DNA of 38,657 nt from Oscillospiraceae bacterium (GTDB lineage: Bacteria; Bacillota; Clostridia; Oscillospirales; Oscillospiraceae), in contig JAEDEN010000008.1 of NCBI GenBank assembly GCA_016293265.1, forward strand, positions 1-38,657, in the 5' to 3' direction. The translations under genes were made by a program, and so were the position numbers. Of this stretch, positions 8,386 through 16,458 are shown piece after piece. Within the stretch, counting starts at the first letter, position 1; each line of letters starts with the position of its first letter. The notes beneath the pieces are model-generated. The model saw nothing but the letters and a program-made list of their open reading frames with translations, did not search any database and was not told where the DNA came from.

Positions 8386-9069
8386 ATGCAGGAACTGGAG
8401 AAAAAACTGAATTATACCTTCCGGAATCCGGCCCTCCTCAGCGAGGCCCTGAGCCACAGCTCCTATGCCAACGAGCACCGCTCCGCCCATCTGAACAGCA
8501 ACGAGCGGCTGGAGTTTCTGGGGGATTCCGTGTTGGGCTTCGTGACGGCGGAGTTTCTCTTCGCCGCCCATCCCGATCTGCCCGAGGGGGACCTGACCCG
8601 CATCCGGGCGGCGCTGGTGTGCGAGCAGAGCCTTTACGAGGTGGCCCGCAAGCTGGACCTGGGCCGGTATTTGAAGCTGGGCCGGGGAGAGGAGGCCGGC
8701 GGCGGACGGGAGCGCACCTCCATCCTGGCGGACGCCACGGAGGCGGTGTTTGCCGCCGTGTATCTGGATGGCGGCATCCAGGCGGCCTCCGCCCTCATCC
8801 ACCGGGTACTGCTCAGCGCCGAGCGGGAAGAGGAGGTGGAGGAGCGCCGCAGGGACTACAAAACGGCCCTGCAGGAGCTGGTGCAGCGCCAGGCCGACCA
8901 GGTGCTCACCTACCGCATGGTGGGGGAGCACGGCCCCGACCACGCCAAGATCTTCTCGGCGGAGGTGCTGCTGAACGGAAAGGGCATCGGCTCCGGCTCC
9001 GGCCACAGCAAGAAGGAGGCCGAGCAGGCGGCAGCCCGCTCCGCCCTTGCCCTCCTGGAGGAAAAGTGA
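8386..9069 (+). CDS. rnc: Ribonuclease III
   Basis: Cuts double-stranded RNA, including rRNA precursors. The catalytic domain has the signature ERLEFLGDSVLG with E43 and D47, plus D116 and E119 (DATEAVFAAVYLDGG), the four metal-binding acids. The C-terminal ~70 residues (DYKTALQELVQ ... GSGHSKKEAEQAAARSALALL) are the double-stranded RNA binding domain. Length 227 is normal. The start ATG is preceded by AGGGG at 8374-8378. A perfect 13-bp hairpin terminator follows the gene. Confidence 0.97.
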   Translation: MQELEKKLNYTFRNPALLSEALSHSSYANEHRSAHLNSNERLEFLGDSVLGFVTAEFLFAAHPDLPEGDLTRIRAALVCEQSLYEVARKLDLGRYLKLGRGEEAGGGRERTSILADATEAVFAAVYLDGGIQAASALIHRVLLSAEREEEVEERRRDYKTALQELVQRQADQVLTYRMVGEHGPDHAKIFSAEVLLNGKGIGSGSGHSKKEAEQAAARSALALLEEK

Positions 9070-9078
9070 AGAAAAGGG

Positions 9079-9116
9079 GAACGCGTTATCCGTTGGATAA
9101 CGCGTTCTCTTTCTCT
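9079..9116 (+). terminator. Terminator of rnc
   Basis: Perfect 13-bp stem GAACGCGTTATCC / GGATAACGCGTTC (9079-9107) with a GTT loop, followed by TCTTTCTCT. Confidence 0.8.
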
Positions 9117-9137
9117 GGGCGGGAGGAGGCGCCAAAT

Positions 9138-9166
9138 ATGACTGGTATTTTTTCCGCCGGTATGAT
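9138..9166 (+). promoter_or_regulatory. Probable promoter for uppP
   Basis: ATGACT (9138-9143), 17-nt spacer, TATGAT (9161-9166). The -35 is imperfect. An overlapping TATACT (9166-9171) is an alternative -10. It lies in the AT-rich gap between the rnc terminator and uppP. Confidence 0.5.
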
Positions 9167-9234
9167 ATACTATTTACATAATGCGTTATTCTGCCCTGTG
9201 GGGCATAGAACGTTCGATTAGGAGTGTGAATCAT

Positions 9235-10071
9235 ATGTCACTGCTGTCCGCCATTCTGCTGGGACTGGTACAGGGCGTCACCGAATTTTTGCCCATTTCC
9301 AGCTCCGGCCACCTTGCCATCGCCGAGCAGCTTCTCCACACCAGCGGGGCATCCAATGTTCCGGTGTTTTTCGATGTGCTGCTGCACCTGGGCACCTTGT
9401 TCGCGGTGTTCGTGGCCTACTGGGAGGAGGTCCGGGCGATGGTGGTGGAGTTCTTCCTGGGCATCCGGGATCTGACCCGCCGCTCCACGCCCACGCCGGT
9501 GCCTCCCGCCCGGCGGATGATCCTGCTCATCATTGTGGGTACGCTGCCCCTGTTTTTCATCCTGCCCCTGAAGGACAAGGTGGAGACCCTCTCCGGCAAC
9601 CTCTATTTTGTGGCCGCCGCCCTTCTGGCCACGGGCTGCCTGCTCTTTGTCAGCGACCGTGTGCCCAAGGGCCGCAAAACGGAGAAGTCCGCCACCCTGA
9701 TGGACGCCCTGGCCGTGGGCATCGGCCAGGCCATCGCCACCTGCCCCGGCATCTCCCGCTCCGGCACCACCATCACCGTGGGCTGCTTTATGGGCTATGA
9801 GCGCTCCTTCGCCGTGCGCTTTTCCTTCCTGATGTCCATTCCCGCCATTCTGGGCGCCAACCTCCTCAGCCTCAAGGACGCGGTGGAGGCGGGCATCATC
9901 TGGGGAGAGGTGCCGGTATACCTGGTGGGAGTGGCAGTGGCCGCCATCTCCGGCTACGCCTGCATCCGCCTTTTGAAGATGATCGCCGCCAAGGGCAAAT
10001 TCGGCGCCTTTGCCTACTATTGCTGGGCCGTGGGCCTGGTGACGCTGGTCCTTACATATCTGCAGCACTGA
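9235..10071 (+). CDS. uppP: Undecaprenyl-diphosphatase UppP (BacA)
   Basis: Integral membrane phosphatase that recycles undecaprenyl diphosphate for peptidoglycan synthesis; the family confers bacitracin tolerance. Both signature segments are present: EFLPISSSGH (residues 17-26) and PGISRSGTT, with R175 in the second. About seven to eight hydrophobic segments are visible over 278 residues, as in the family. The ATG at 9235 follows TTAGGAG (9218-9224); a longer frame from 9181 has no ribosome binding site. The FtsK-like gene follows after 15 nt, so the two are likely co-transcribed. Confidence 0.95.
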   Translation: MSLLSAILLGLVQGVTEFLPISSSGHLAIAEQLLHTSGASNVPVFFDVLLHLGTLFAVFVAYWEEVRAMVVEFFLGIRDLTRRSTPTPVPPARRMILLIIVGTLPLFFILPLKDKVETLSGNLYFVAAALLATGCLLFVSDRVPKGRKTEKSATLMDALAVGIGQAIATCPGISRSGTTITVGCFMGYERSFAVRFSFLMSIPAILGANLLSLKDAVEAGIIWGEVPVYLVGVAVAAISGYACIRLLKMIAAKGKFGAFAYYCWAVGLVTLVLTYLQH

Positions 10072-10086
10072 GAGGGAGGAAACATC

Positions 10087-12669
10087 GTGGCTTCCACACA
10101 GAAGAAGACCGGAGGAAGGAAGACCTCTTCCGCCCCCGGCAAGAAACCGTCCGCCCGGGCCAAAAAGCCCGCCCAGCCCGCCAAGCGGCCCATCCGCCGG
10201 GAGGTGTGCGGCGGGGTGCTGCTGCTTTTGATGCTGTGCACCGCCGTCAGCTATTTCGGCGTCAACGGCATCTTCAATGACTGGCTGGCAGGGCTTTTGA
10301 AGGGCCTTTTCGGCTACGGCTACTATCTGGCGGCCCCGGCCATGGCCCTTGCGGGCTTTATTCTGCTCAGCCACCACGGCCGGCCCGTCCGGCTGCGGGT
10401 GGGCTGCGCCCTGCTCATCCCCATGCTTCTGGGCAGCCTTGCCCATATGCTCTTTTGCAGGGAGGCCCTCCCCTCCTCCCTGGGCCTGGTGCCCAGGCTC
10501 TGGGAGACCGGCCGGGCCCTCCGGTCCGGCGGCGTCCTCTCCGGGGCGCTGGCGGAGGGATCTGTGGCCGTTGTCTCCAGGATCGTTTCCGTCATCCTCT
10601 TCGCGGCCCTTCTGGTGGTCTTGCTGATGGTCTCCCTGCGGGTGACGGTGGATTCCCTTCTGGCAAAGCACCGCCAGCGTCCCCGGTATGAAGAGGAGGA
10701 AGAAGAGGAGGAGCCCCTCCGCTCGGCCCGGAAGGAGCCGGAGCGTCCCCGGGAGCGCCGGCAGATCGACCTGCCCCTGGACGACCTCCCGCCCGCCATC
10801 CCCACCCCTGGGGAACCGGCGCCTAAGCGGAGCTTCTTCCGCCACAGGTCCGCCCAGCAGAAGACCCCTGCCCAGGTGCTGGCGGAGCAGCACGCCGCCC
10901 CGGAGGCTCCCCCCGCCCCGGAAAAGCCGGCAGTCCCCGTCCCGGAGCCCCTGGTTCCGGAGGAGGCGGCGGTTCGTGAGACGCCGGTGGTCCGGGAGAC
11001 ATCCGTCCCCGCTGAAAAAGCGGCTCCGAAGGAGGAGCCCCTTTCCGCCAGAAAGGAGAAGACCGCCACCGCCCGGGAGGTAGCGGCCCAGACCGCCGCC
11101 GTCACGGAGGAGATCCAGCGCAAGCTGGAGGGGGAGGAGGAGCTGTACCACTTCCCCCCCATCACGCTGCTGCGGGAGAACAGCGGCGGCAACTACACCG
11201 AGGCCGGCGCGGAGCTTCGGAACAACTCCCGCCGCCTGGCGGAGACCCTGACCAGCTTCGGCGTGGACGCCACCCCCGGCGACGTGGTTCACGGCCCCTC
11301 CATCACCCGGTATGAATTCGTGCTGGACCAGGGGGTGAAGCTCAGCAAGATCACCAACCTGGCCGACGACATCGCCTTGGCCCTGGGAGCCACCGGCGTG
11401 CGCATCGCCCCCATCCCGGAGAAGATCTCCGTGGTGGGCATTGAGGTGCCCAACAAGCAGGTGACCCCCGTCCTCATCCGGGACGTCATCGAGTCCCGGG
11501 ATTTTGCGGAGCACAAGTCCAACGTGGCCTTCGCCCTGGGACGGGACATCAGCGGCCGCAACGTCATCGGCAACATCGAGAAGCTGCCTCATGTGCTTAT
11601 CGCCGGTACCACCGGCTCCGGTAAATCCGTCTGCACCAACTCCCTCATCATCAGCCTCCTCTATAAGTCCACCCCCGACCAGGTGCGCTTTATCATGGTG
11701 GACCCCAAGATGGTGGAGCTTGCCCCCTACAACGGCATCCCCCACCTTCTCATCCCCGTGGTGACGGACCCGAAAAAGGCCGCCGGCGCCCTCCAGTGGG
11801 CGGTGTATGAGATGATGAAGCGGTACAAGACCTTCGCCGAATGCGGCGTGAAGAAGCTGGAGGAGTACAACCACCTGGCCCGTGCCCGGGAGGACATGGA
11901 GACCTTGCCCGCCGTGGTGGTGGTCATCGACGAGCTGGCCGATTTGATGCTGGTGGCCGCCAAGGAGGTGGAGGAGTCCATCTGCCGGGTGGCCCAGATG
12001 GGCCGCGCCGCCGGCGTCCACCTGGTCATCGCCACCCAGCGTCCCTCCGCCGACGTCATCACCGGCCTCATGAAGGCCAACATCCCCAGCCGTATCGCCT
12101 TTGCGGTGGCCTCCTCCCTGGAGTCCCGCATCATTCTGGACACCACCGGCGCGGAAAAGCTGGTGGGCAAGGGCGATATGCTCTACGCCCCCCTTGGGGG
12201 CGGCAAGCCCACCCGCGTCCAGGGCTGCTTCATCTCCCCGGAGGAGATCGAGCAGGTGGTGGAATACGTGAAGCAAAGCGGCGAGGCCCATTATTCCGAC
12301 GAGGTCATCGCCAAGATCGAGGAATCCGTTCAGGAGAAGGAAAAGGGCGGCAAAGCCCCGGCCCCTGCCGCCGCCGAAGACGGGGAAGAGGGCGACGAGC
12401 TGCTGCCCGCCGCCGTGGAGGTGGTGCTGGAGACCGGCCAGGCCTCCGTTTCCATGCTCCAGCGCCGCTTGAAGCTGGGCTACTCCCGGGCCGCCCGCCT
12501 GGTGGACCAGATGGAGGAGCGGGGCATCGTAGGCCCCTTCGAGGGCTCCAAGCCCCGCCAGCTCCTCATTACCAGGGAAAAGTGGCAGGAGCAGCAGATG
12601 GGGTCCGCCCCCGCCGGAGCTCCTGGGGCGGAGGAGGCGAAAACGGCAGGGGAGACCCTTTGTCCATGA
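10087..12669 (+). CDS. DNA translocase FtsK/SpoIIIE
   Basis: Septum-anchored ATPase that pumps chromosomal DNA through the closing division or sporulation septum. A Lys/Pro/Ala-rich N-terminal stretch (residues 1-40) leads into four transmembrane segments (about 40-185), then a long charged Pro/Glu linker, then the motor: Walker A GTTGSGKS (507-514), Walker B VVVIDELADLM with D615/E616, and QRPSADVITGLMKANIPSRIAFAV. The last ~65 residues (LETGQASVSMLQRRLKLGYSRAARLVDQMEERGIVGP) are the gamma winged helix that reads KOPS/SRS sites. Start is GTG at 10087 with GAGGGAGGA upstream. Sequence alone does not separate SpoIIIE from SftA/FtsK roles; the four membrane segments favour a SpoIIIE-type protein. 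Confidence 0.95.
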   Translation: MASTQKKTGGRKTSSAPGKKPSARAKKPAQPAKRPIRREVCGGVLLLLMLCTAVSYFGVNGIFNDWLAGLLKGLFGYGYYLAAPAMALAGFILLSHHGRPVRLRVGCALLIPMLLGSLAHMLFCREALPSSLGLVPRLWETGRALRSGGVLSGALAEGSVAVVSRIVSVILFAALLVVLLMVSLRVTVDSLLAKHRQRPRYEEEEEEEEPLRSARKEPERPRERRQIDLPLDDLPPAIPTPGEPAPKRSFFRHRSAQQKTPAQVLAEQHAAPEAPPAPEKPAVPVPEPLVPEEAAVRETPVVRETSVPAEKAAPKEEPLSARKEKTATAREVAAQTAAVTEEIQRKLEGEEELYHFPPITLLRENSGGNYTEAGAELRNNSRRLAETLTSFGVDATPGDVVHGPSITRYEFVLDQGVKLSKITNLADDIALALGATGVRIAPIPEKISVVGIEVPNKQVTPVLIRDVIESRDFAEHKSNVAFALGRDISGRNVIGNIEKLPHVLIAGTTGSGKSVCTNSLIISLLYKSTPDQVRFIMVDPKMVELAPYNGIPHLLIPVVTDPKKAAGALQWAVYEMMKRYKTFAECGVKKLEEYNHLARAREDMETLPAVVVVIDELADLMLVAAKEVEESICRVAQMGRAAGVHLVIATQRPSADVITGLMKANIPSRIAFAVASSLESRIILDTTGAEKLVGKGDMLYAPLGGGKPTRVQGCFISPEEIEQVVEYVKQSGEAHYSDEVIAKIEESVQEKEKGGKAPAPAAAEDGEEGDELLPAAVEVVLETGQASVSMLQRRLKLGYSRAARLVDQMEERGIVGPFEGSKPRQLLITREKWQEQQMGSAPAGAPGAEEAKTAGETLCP

Positions 12670-12700
12670 AAAAACCGCATGACGGGCAATCGGAAAAGTA

Positions 12701-12729
12701 TTGACTTCCGCCGGCGGCGTGGGTAAAAT
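12701..12729 (+). promoter_or_regulatory. Sigma-A promoter for the aminotransferase operon
   Basis: TTGACT (12701-12706), 17-nt spacer, TAAAAT (12724-12729). It lies 48 nt before the start codon. No intrinsic terminator was seen between the translocase gene and this promoter. Confidence 0.75.
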
Positions 12730-12777
12730 AGGTGGAAATGCGAGACGTGTTATGCGCGATACAAGGAGGAACCGACT

Positions 12778-13980
12778 ATGAAGTTTTCCGGCAGGATCGA
12801 AGAATGCGCCCTTTCCCCTATCCGCAAGTTCCACCCCTATATGGTGGCGGCGGAGGCAAAGGGGCTGCGGGTGCATCATCTGAACATCGGGCAGCCGGAT
12901 GTGGAGACCCCCCGTGCCTTTTTTGAGGCGGTGGGCAATTTCGGAGAGGCTGTGCTGGCCTACGCCCCCTCTCCCGGCGTGGAGTCCTATCTGGAGGCTG
13001 TGCGGGACTATTACTGCGGCCTGGGCTTCCCCATCGGGACGGAGGACATCCTGGCCGCCTTCGGCGGCAGCGAGGCGCTGCAGATGGTCTTTTCCTGCAT
13101 CCTGGAGGAGGGGGACGAGATACTGATCCCCGAGCCCTTCTATCCCAATTACGCCACCTTTGTCCGGGTCACCGGCGGGCGCATCCGCCCCATCCCCACC
13201 ACTGCGGCGGAGGGCTACCGCTTTGCCTCCCGGGAGAGGATCGAGCCCCTCATCACCCCCCGTACCCGGGCTATCCTGGTGACGAACCCCGGCAACCCCA
13301 CCGGATTGGTGCTCACGGAGGAGGAGATGCGCCTGCTCAAGGACATCGCCGTGGAGCACGACCTGTTCCTCATCGGCGACGAGGTGTACCGCGAGTTGGT
13401 CTACGGCGGCGAGGCGCTGCATTCGTTCCTGCAGTTTGAGGACGCGGCGGAGAACATCGTGGTCACCGACTCCGTGTCCAAGCGGTTTTCCGCCACCGGC
13501 GCCCGGGTGGGTGCTATCCTCTCCCGCAATCACGAATTGCTGGGCCACGCGCTGAAAATCTGCCAGGGCCGCCTGTGCGCCGCCACGCTGGACCAGGTGG
13601 GCGCCGCCGCACTGTACAACGCCATGACCCCCGACTACTACGCGGATGTGCGGGAGCAGTACCGCCGCCGCCGCGACGCCGTGGTGGAGAGTTTGAGCAA
13701 GCTCCCCGATGTGCAGTTCTCCACGCCGGAGGGCGCCTTCTACCTGATGGCCACGCTGCCGGTGGACGACGCGGAGAAGCTGCAATACTTTCTGCTGGAG
13801 GAGTTCGAGGACCGCGGCGAGACCGTCATGTACGCCCCCGGCGAGGGCTTTTACGCCACGCCCGGCAAGGGCAAAAACGAGATCCGCATCGCCTACGTCA
13901 CCAACGAAGGGGACCTGCGCCGCTCCATTGAGCTGCTGGGCCTGGGCATCGCGGCCTACAACAAAAAGCGGGGTGTGTAA
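12778..13980 (+). CDS. Class I/II PLP-dependent aminotransferase (aspartate-aminotransferase-like)
   Basis: Fold-type I aminotransferase; moves an amino group between an amino acid and a 2-oxo acid. Seen: the glycine-rich start LNIGQPDVETP, the cofactor-phosphate segment GGSEALQMVFSCILEEGDEILIPEPFYPNY, TNPGNPTGLVLT, IGDEVYRELVY with the pyridoxal-contacting Asp/Tyr, and SVSKRFSATGARVG with K235 as the Schiff-base lysine. EIRIAYVTNEGDLRRSIELL near the end contains the substrate carboxylate-binding arginine. Length 400 is typical. Annotation pipelines would probably call it pyridoxal phosphate-dependent aminotransferase; the substrate cannot be fixed from sequence. An AAGGAGG site precedes the ATG. 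The Dabb-domain gene starts at the next base after its stop. Confidence 0.9.
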   Translation: MKFSGRIEECALSPIRKFHPYMVAAEAKGLRVHHLNIGQPDVETPRAFFEAVGNFGEAVLAYAPSPGVESYLEAVRDYYCGLGFPIGTEDILAAFGGSEALQMVFSCILEEGDEILIPEPFYPNYATFVRVTGGRIRPIPTTAAEGYRFASRERIEPLITPRTRAILVTNPGNPTGLVLTEEEMRLLKDIAVEHDLFLIGDEVYRELVYGGEALHSFLQFEDAAENIVVTDSVSKRFSATGARVGAILSRNHELLGHALKICQGRLCAATLDQVGAAALYNAMTPDYYADVREQYRRRRDAVVESLSKLPDVQFSTPEGAFYLMATLPVDDAEKLQYFLLEEFEDRGETVMYAPGEGFYATPGKGKNEIRIAYVTNEGDLRRSIELLGLGIAAYNKKRGV

Positions 13981-14262
13981 ATGATCCGTCATATCGTCAT
14001 GTGGAAGTTCCGCCCCGGAACGGAGGCGGAGCAGGAGCGGTTTTTAACGGGCCTGGCCGCCCTTCAGGGGGTCATCCCCCAGCTTTTGAAGAGCCAGGTG
14101 GCCCGGAACGTGGGCCCTGGAAATTACGACGCCGTCCTGGTGAGCGAGTTTGAGAGCCTGGAGACCCTGGAGGCCTATAAGAACGACCCCCGCCACAAGG
14201 CTGTCTCCGCCCTTTGCAAGTCCATCCGGGAGGACCGGGTGGCCGTGGATTACGAGGTTTAA
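13981..14262 (+). CDS. Dabb-family (stress-responsive alpha/beta barrel) protein
   Basis: A 93-residue protein of the dimeric alpha/beta barrel (Dabb) family. It has the characteristic start MIRHIVMWKF, a central LKSQVARNVGPGNYDAVLVSEFESLETLEAYKNDPRHKAV, and the end VAVDYEV. Bacterial members have no settled function; plant members include a polyketide cyclase. The ATG directly abuts the aminotransferase stop codon (TAA ATG) and the GGGGTG within the preceding codons can serve as ribosome binding site, so translation is coupled. A terminator follows after about 180 nt of repeat sequence. Confidence 0.85.
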   Translation: MIRHIVMWKFRPGTEAEQERFLTGLAALQGVIPQLLKSQVARNVGPGNYDAVLVSEFESLETLEAYKNDPRHKAVSALCKSIREDRVAVDYEV

Positions 14263-14279
14263 AGCGGAAGCGCCCGGCT

Positions 14280-14442
14280 GAGACTGTCAAAAAACCGCAG
14301 GGAGCGGAGTCTTCGGAAGGAAAGATGGTTACAAAAGAAAACCATCGGGGCTGTCTTTCGTGCATAATCAAAGTTTTTCTGAACGGTTTGGAGTTCAGAA
14401 AAACTTGCGTAGCTTAGCGAAAAGACTTTTTCGACAAGCTGA
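14280..14442 (+). repeat. Intergenic repeat, copy A (long form)
   Basis: Shares two blocks with 23766-23861. The left block is 16 identical nt (GAGACTGTCAAAAAAC, 14280-14295). The right block is about 45 nt (14398-14442), similar through GCGAAAAGACTTTTT and ending in AGCTGA. Between them, copy A has about 100 nt with its own dyads: GATGGTT / AACCATC (14324-14346) and a perfect 14-bp stem (14371-14384 with 14393-14406). No protein is convincingly encoded. It lies between a gene end and its terminator. Confidence 0.75.
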
Positions 14443-14443
14443 A

Positions 14444-14470
14444 GCCGGACGCGCAAGCGCCCGGCTTTTT
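14444..14470 (+). terminator. Terminator of the aminotransferase-Dabb unit
   Basis: Stem GCCGG(A)CGC / GCG(C)CCGGC (one A-C mismatch) with a GCAA-type loop, followed by TTTTT (14466-14470). It directly follows repeat copy A. Confidence 0.75.
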
Positions 14471-14680
14471 GCATGAAGCACGCTCACGGCGCACCACAAA
14501 ATGAAGCAAAATCCTGTACGCATAAAGTTTATGGGCATCCCTTCCGGCTGCCCCGGCGGGGAAGCGGCGCGTTCAAATTGGTTCGCTATGGGTCTGCATA
14601 GCAAAAAGGGACCGTTTTTTTGAGGAATATTGCGCAGTTGCTTTTTTTCGGCCCAGTGGGACGGTTTCTCGCATTTCCTA
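14471..14680. other. AT-richer non-coding stretch before iscS
   Basis: About 210 nt with no gene that can be supported on either strand. It contains a small 6-bp hairpin (GCTATG / CATAGC, 14585-14602) and two T-runs (around 14615 and 14642) without stable stems in front. Base composition is clearly lower in GC than the coding DNA on both sides. Confidence 0.5.
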
Positions 14681-14709
14681 TTGACAAGGGGAAAAAACTA
14701 TGCCATAAC
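14681..14709 (+). promoter_or_regulatory. Promoter of iscS-iscU
   Basis: Consensus -35 TTGACA (14681-14686), 17-nt spacer, weak -10 CATAAC (14704-14709). A perfect -35 with a poor -10 is often seen where a regulator controls polymerase access. Confidence 0.6.
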
Positions 14710-14720
14710 TATATCATAGT
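14697..14720. promoter_or_regulatory. Dyad over the iscS -10 region (candidate operator)
   Basis: Imperfect 24-nt inverted repeat with perfect 6-nt outer arms ACTATG / CATAGT and ATA/TAT symmetry inside (18 of 24 positions symmetric). It overlaps the -10 box. The position suits a repressor such as an Rrf2/IscR-type regulator, but the sequence is not a site I can match to a known motif. Confidence 0.4.
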
Positions 14721-14747
14721 AAAAAGATAGGATTAGGAGGAATTCCA

Positions 14748-15935
14748 ATGAACGTCTATGTGGATAACGCGGCTACCACCGCTGTCAGCCAAACGGCCCT
14801 TGACGCTATGCTGCCCTGCTTCCGGGAGATCTACGGCAACCCCTCCAGCCTCCACACACCCGGCCAGCGGGCGGCGGAGAAGCTGGCGGAGGCCCGGGAG
14901 GTCTTTGCCAGAAACCTGAACGCGGAGCCCCGGGAGATCGTCTTCACCTCCGGCGGCAGCGAGGCCGATAACCAGGCCCTGCGCTCCGCCGCCGTGATCG
15001 GCGCCCGCAAGGGGAAAAAGCACATCGTTTCCACCGCTTTCGAGCACCATGCCATCCTCCATGCCCTCCAGGCCCTGCAGAAGGAGGGATTTGAGGTCAC
15101 CCTGCTGGATATCCCCGAAAACGGCGTGGTCACCGCCCAGCAGGTGAAGGAGGCCATCCGGGAGGATACCTGCCTGGTGAGCGTCATGTTCGCCAACAAC
15201 GAGATCGGCACCGTCATGCCCATCGCCGAGATCGGCGAGGTCTGCCGGGAAGCCGGCGTCCTCTTCCACACCGACGCCGTCCAGGCCGCGGGCCATCTGC
15301 CCATCGACGTGAAGGCCATGCACATCGACATGCTCTCCCTCTCCGCCCATAAGTTCCACGGCCCCAAGGGTGTGGGCGTGCTGTATGTGCGCAAGAACAT
15401 CCCCCTGACCAACATCATCTTCGGCGGCGCCCAGGAGCGGGGCAAGCGGGCCGGCACCGAAAACCTGCCCGGCATCTGCGGCGCGGCGGCCGCCTTTGAC
15501 GAGGCCTGCGCCAACATGGAGGCAAATGCCGCAAAGCTCATCCCCCTGCGGGATAAGCTGATCCGGGGCCTCACCCAGATCCCCCACAGCATCCTCAACG
15601 GCGACGCCGTGAACCGCCTTCCCGGCAACGTGAACCTGTGCTTTGAGGGCGTGGAGGGCGAGAGCCTGCTGCTGCTGCTGGACGCCAAGGGCATTTCCGC
15701 CTCTTCCGGCTCCGCCTGCACCTCCGGCTCCCTGGACCCCAGCCATGTGCTGCTGGCCCTGGGCCGTCCCCATGAGGTGGCCCACGGCTCCCTGCGCCTG
15801 AGCCTCAGCGAGTACAACACCCCCGAGGAGATCGACTATATTCTGGACACGGTTCCCGGTATCATCGAATACCTGCGGAATATGTCCCCCGTGTGGGACG
15901 AGCTGGAGACCGGCAAGCGTCCCCACTTGATTTGA
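14748..15935 (+). CDS. iscS: Cysteine desulfurase (IscS/NifS type)
   Basis: PLP enzyme that takes sulfur from cysteine and passes it to an iron-sulfur scaffold. Seen: YVDNAATTAVS at the start, IVFTSGGSEADNQAL, the histidine in TAFEHHAIL, FANNEIGTVMPI, HTDAVQAAGHLPIDVK, SLSAHKFHGPKG with the pyridoxal lysine K202, and RAGTENLPGICGAA. The persulfide cysteine is C324 in SSGSACTSGSLDPSHVL. Length is 395 residues. An excellent TTAGGAGG site lies 7 nt before the ATG. The scaffold gene follows after 16 nt, so this is the cell's IscS-IscU pair; no iscR lies in the window. The C-terminus runs about 10 residues beyond the usual end. Confidence 0.95.
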   Translation: MNVYVDNAATTAVSQTALDAMLPCFREIYGNPSSLHTPGQRAAEKLAEAREVFARNLNAEPREIVFTSGGSEADNQALRSAAVIGARKGKKHIVSTAFEHHAILHALQALQKEGFEVTLLDIPENGVVTAQQVKEAIREDTCLVSVMFANNEIGTVMPIAEIGEVCREAGVLFHTDAVQAAGHLPIDVKAMHIDMLSLSAHKFHGPKGVGVLYVRKNIPLTNIIFGGAQERGKRAGTENLPGICGAAAAFDEACANMEANAAKLIPLRDKLIRGLTQIPHSILNGDAVNRLPGNVNLCFEGVEGESLLLLLDAKGISASSGSACTSGSLDPSHVLLALGRPHEVAHGSLRLSLSEYNTPEEIDYILDTVPGIIEYLRNMSPVWDELETGKRPHLI

Positions 15936-15951
15936 AAGGAGAAGCATTACA

Positions 15952-16395
15952 ATGGCTCTTTACAGTGAGAAGGTCATGGACCATTTCCAGAATCCCCGCA
16001 ACGTGGGCAAGATGGACGACGCCGACGGTGTGGGCGAGGTGGGCAACGCCAAGTGCGGCGACATCATGCGGATGTATATCAAGGTGGATCAAGATACCCA
16101 GACCATCACCGATGTGAAGTTCAACACCTTTGGCTGCGGCAGCGCCATCGCCACCAGCTCCATGGCCACGGAGATGATCAAGGGCAAGAGCATCGAGGAG
16201 GCCCTGAAGCTGTCCAACAAGGCGGTGGCCGAGGCCCTGGACGGCCTGCCCGCCCATAAGATGCACTGCTCCGTCCTGGCGGAGGAGGCTGTCCGCGCCG
16301 CCGTCAAGGATTACTATGACCGCAACGGCATCGAGTACGGCGACGAGCTGCGCCAGTGCGACGGCCACTGCGAATCCTGCGGCCACGAGCACTGA
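15952..16395 (+). CDS. iscU: Iron-sulfur cluster scaffold protein IscU/NifU-like
   Basis: Assembles [2Fe-2S] clusters from sulfur delivered by IscS and hands them to apoproteins. The three conserved ligand cysteines are C35 (NAKCGD), C62 (FGCGSAIATSS) and C106 (MHCSVLAEEA); the aspartate after the first cysteine is kept. Length is 147 residues. Unlike E. coli IscU it ends in a Cys/His-rich tail, CDGHCESCGHEH, adding C136, C140, C143 and three histidines, which could bind a metal. The LPPVK chaperone motif is not present in its canonical form (LPAHK here). It is co-transcribed with iscS and closed by a terminator. Confidence 0.94.
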   Translation: MALYSEKVMDHFQNPRNVGKMDDADGVGEVGNAKCGDIMRMYIKVDQDTQTITDVKFNTFGCGSAIATSSMATEMIKGKSIEEALKLSNKAVAEALDGLPAHKMHCSVLAEEAVRAAVKDYYDRNGIEYGDELRQCDGHCESCGHEH

Positions 16396-16410
16396 GATCA
16401 ATTGAAACAG

Positions 16411-16439
16411 AAAAACCACCCTGAAAAGGGTGGTTTTTT
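16411..16439. terminator. Bidirectional terminator between iscU and the phosphodiesterase gene
   Basis: Stem AAAAACCACCCT / AGGGTGGTTTTT (16411-16422 with 16427-16438) and a GAAA tetraloop. T-runs result on both strands, so it can stop iscU transcripts and the convergent - strand gene. Confidence 0.85.
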
Positions 16440-16458
16440 GTTTTCCCCCAAAATGGGC

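Noticed and set aside
12732..12926. Small + strand frame across the start of the aminotransferase
   Set aside because: It overlaps the real gene out of frame, has no ribosome binding site, and starts next to the predicted -10 box.
9238..13992. Open frame of more than 1500 codons on the - strand, antisense to uppP, the translocase and the aminotransferase
   Set aside because: It is a product of high GC at third positions of the + strand genes. The translation is low-complexity (Gly, His, Gln, Leu) with no family signature, and all three + strand genes are unmistakable.
14259..14604. Short - strand frames across intergenic repeat copy A that resemble a frame across copy B (shared KSLFAKL-KFF and FFDSL)
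   Set aside because: The similarity comes from the DNA repeat itself. Frames have different ends and no good ribosome binding site, so a small gene family is not supported.
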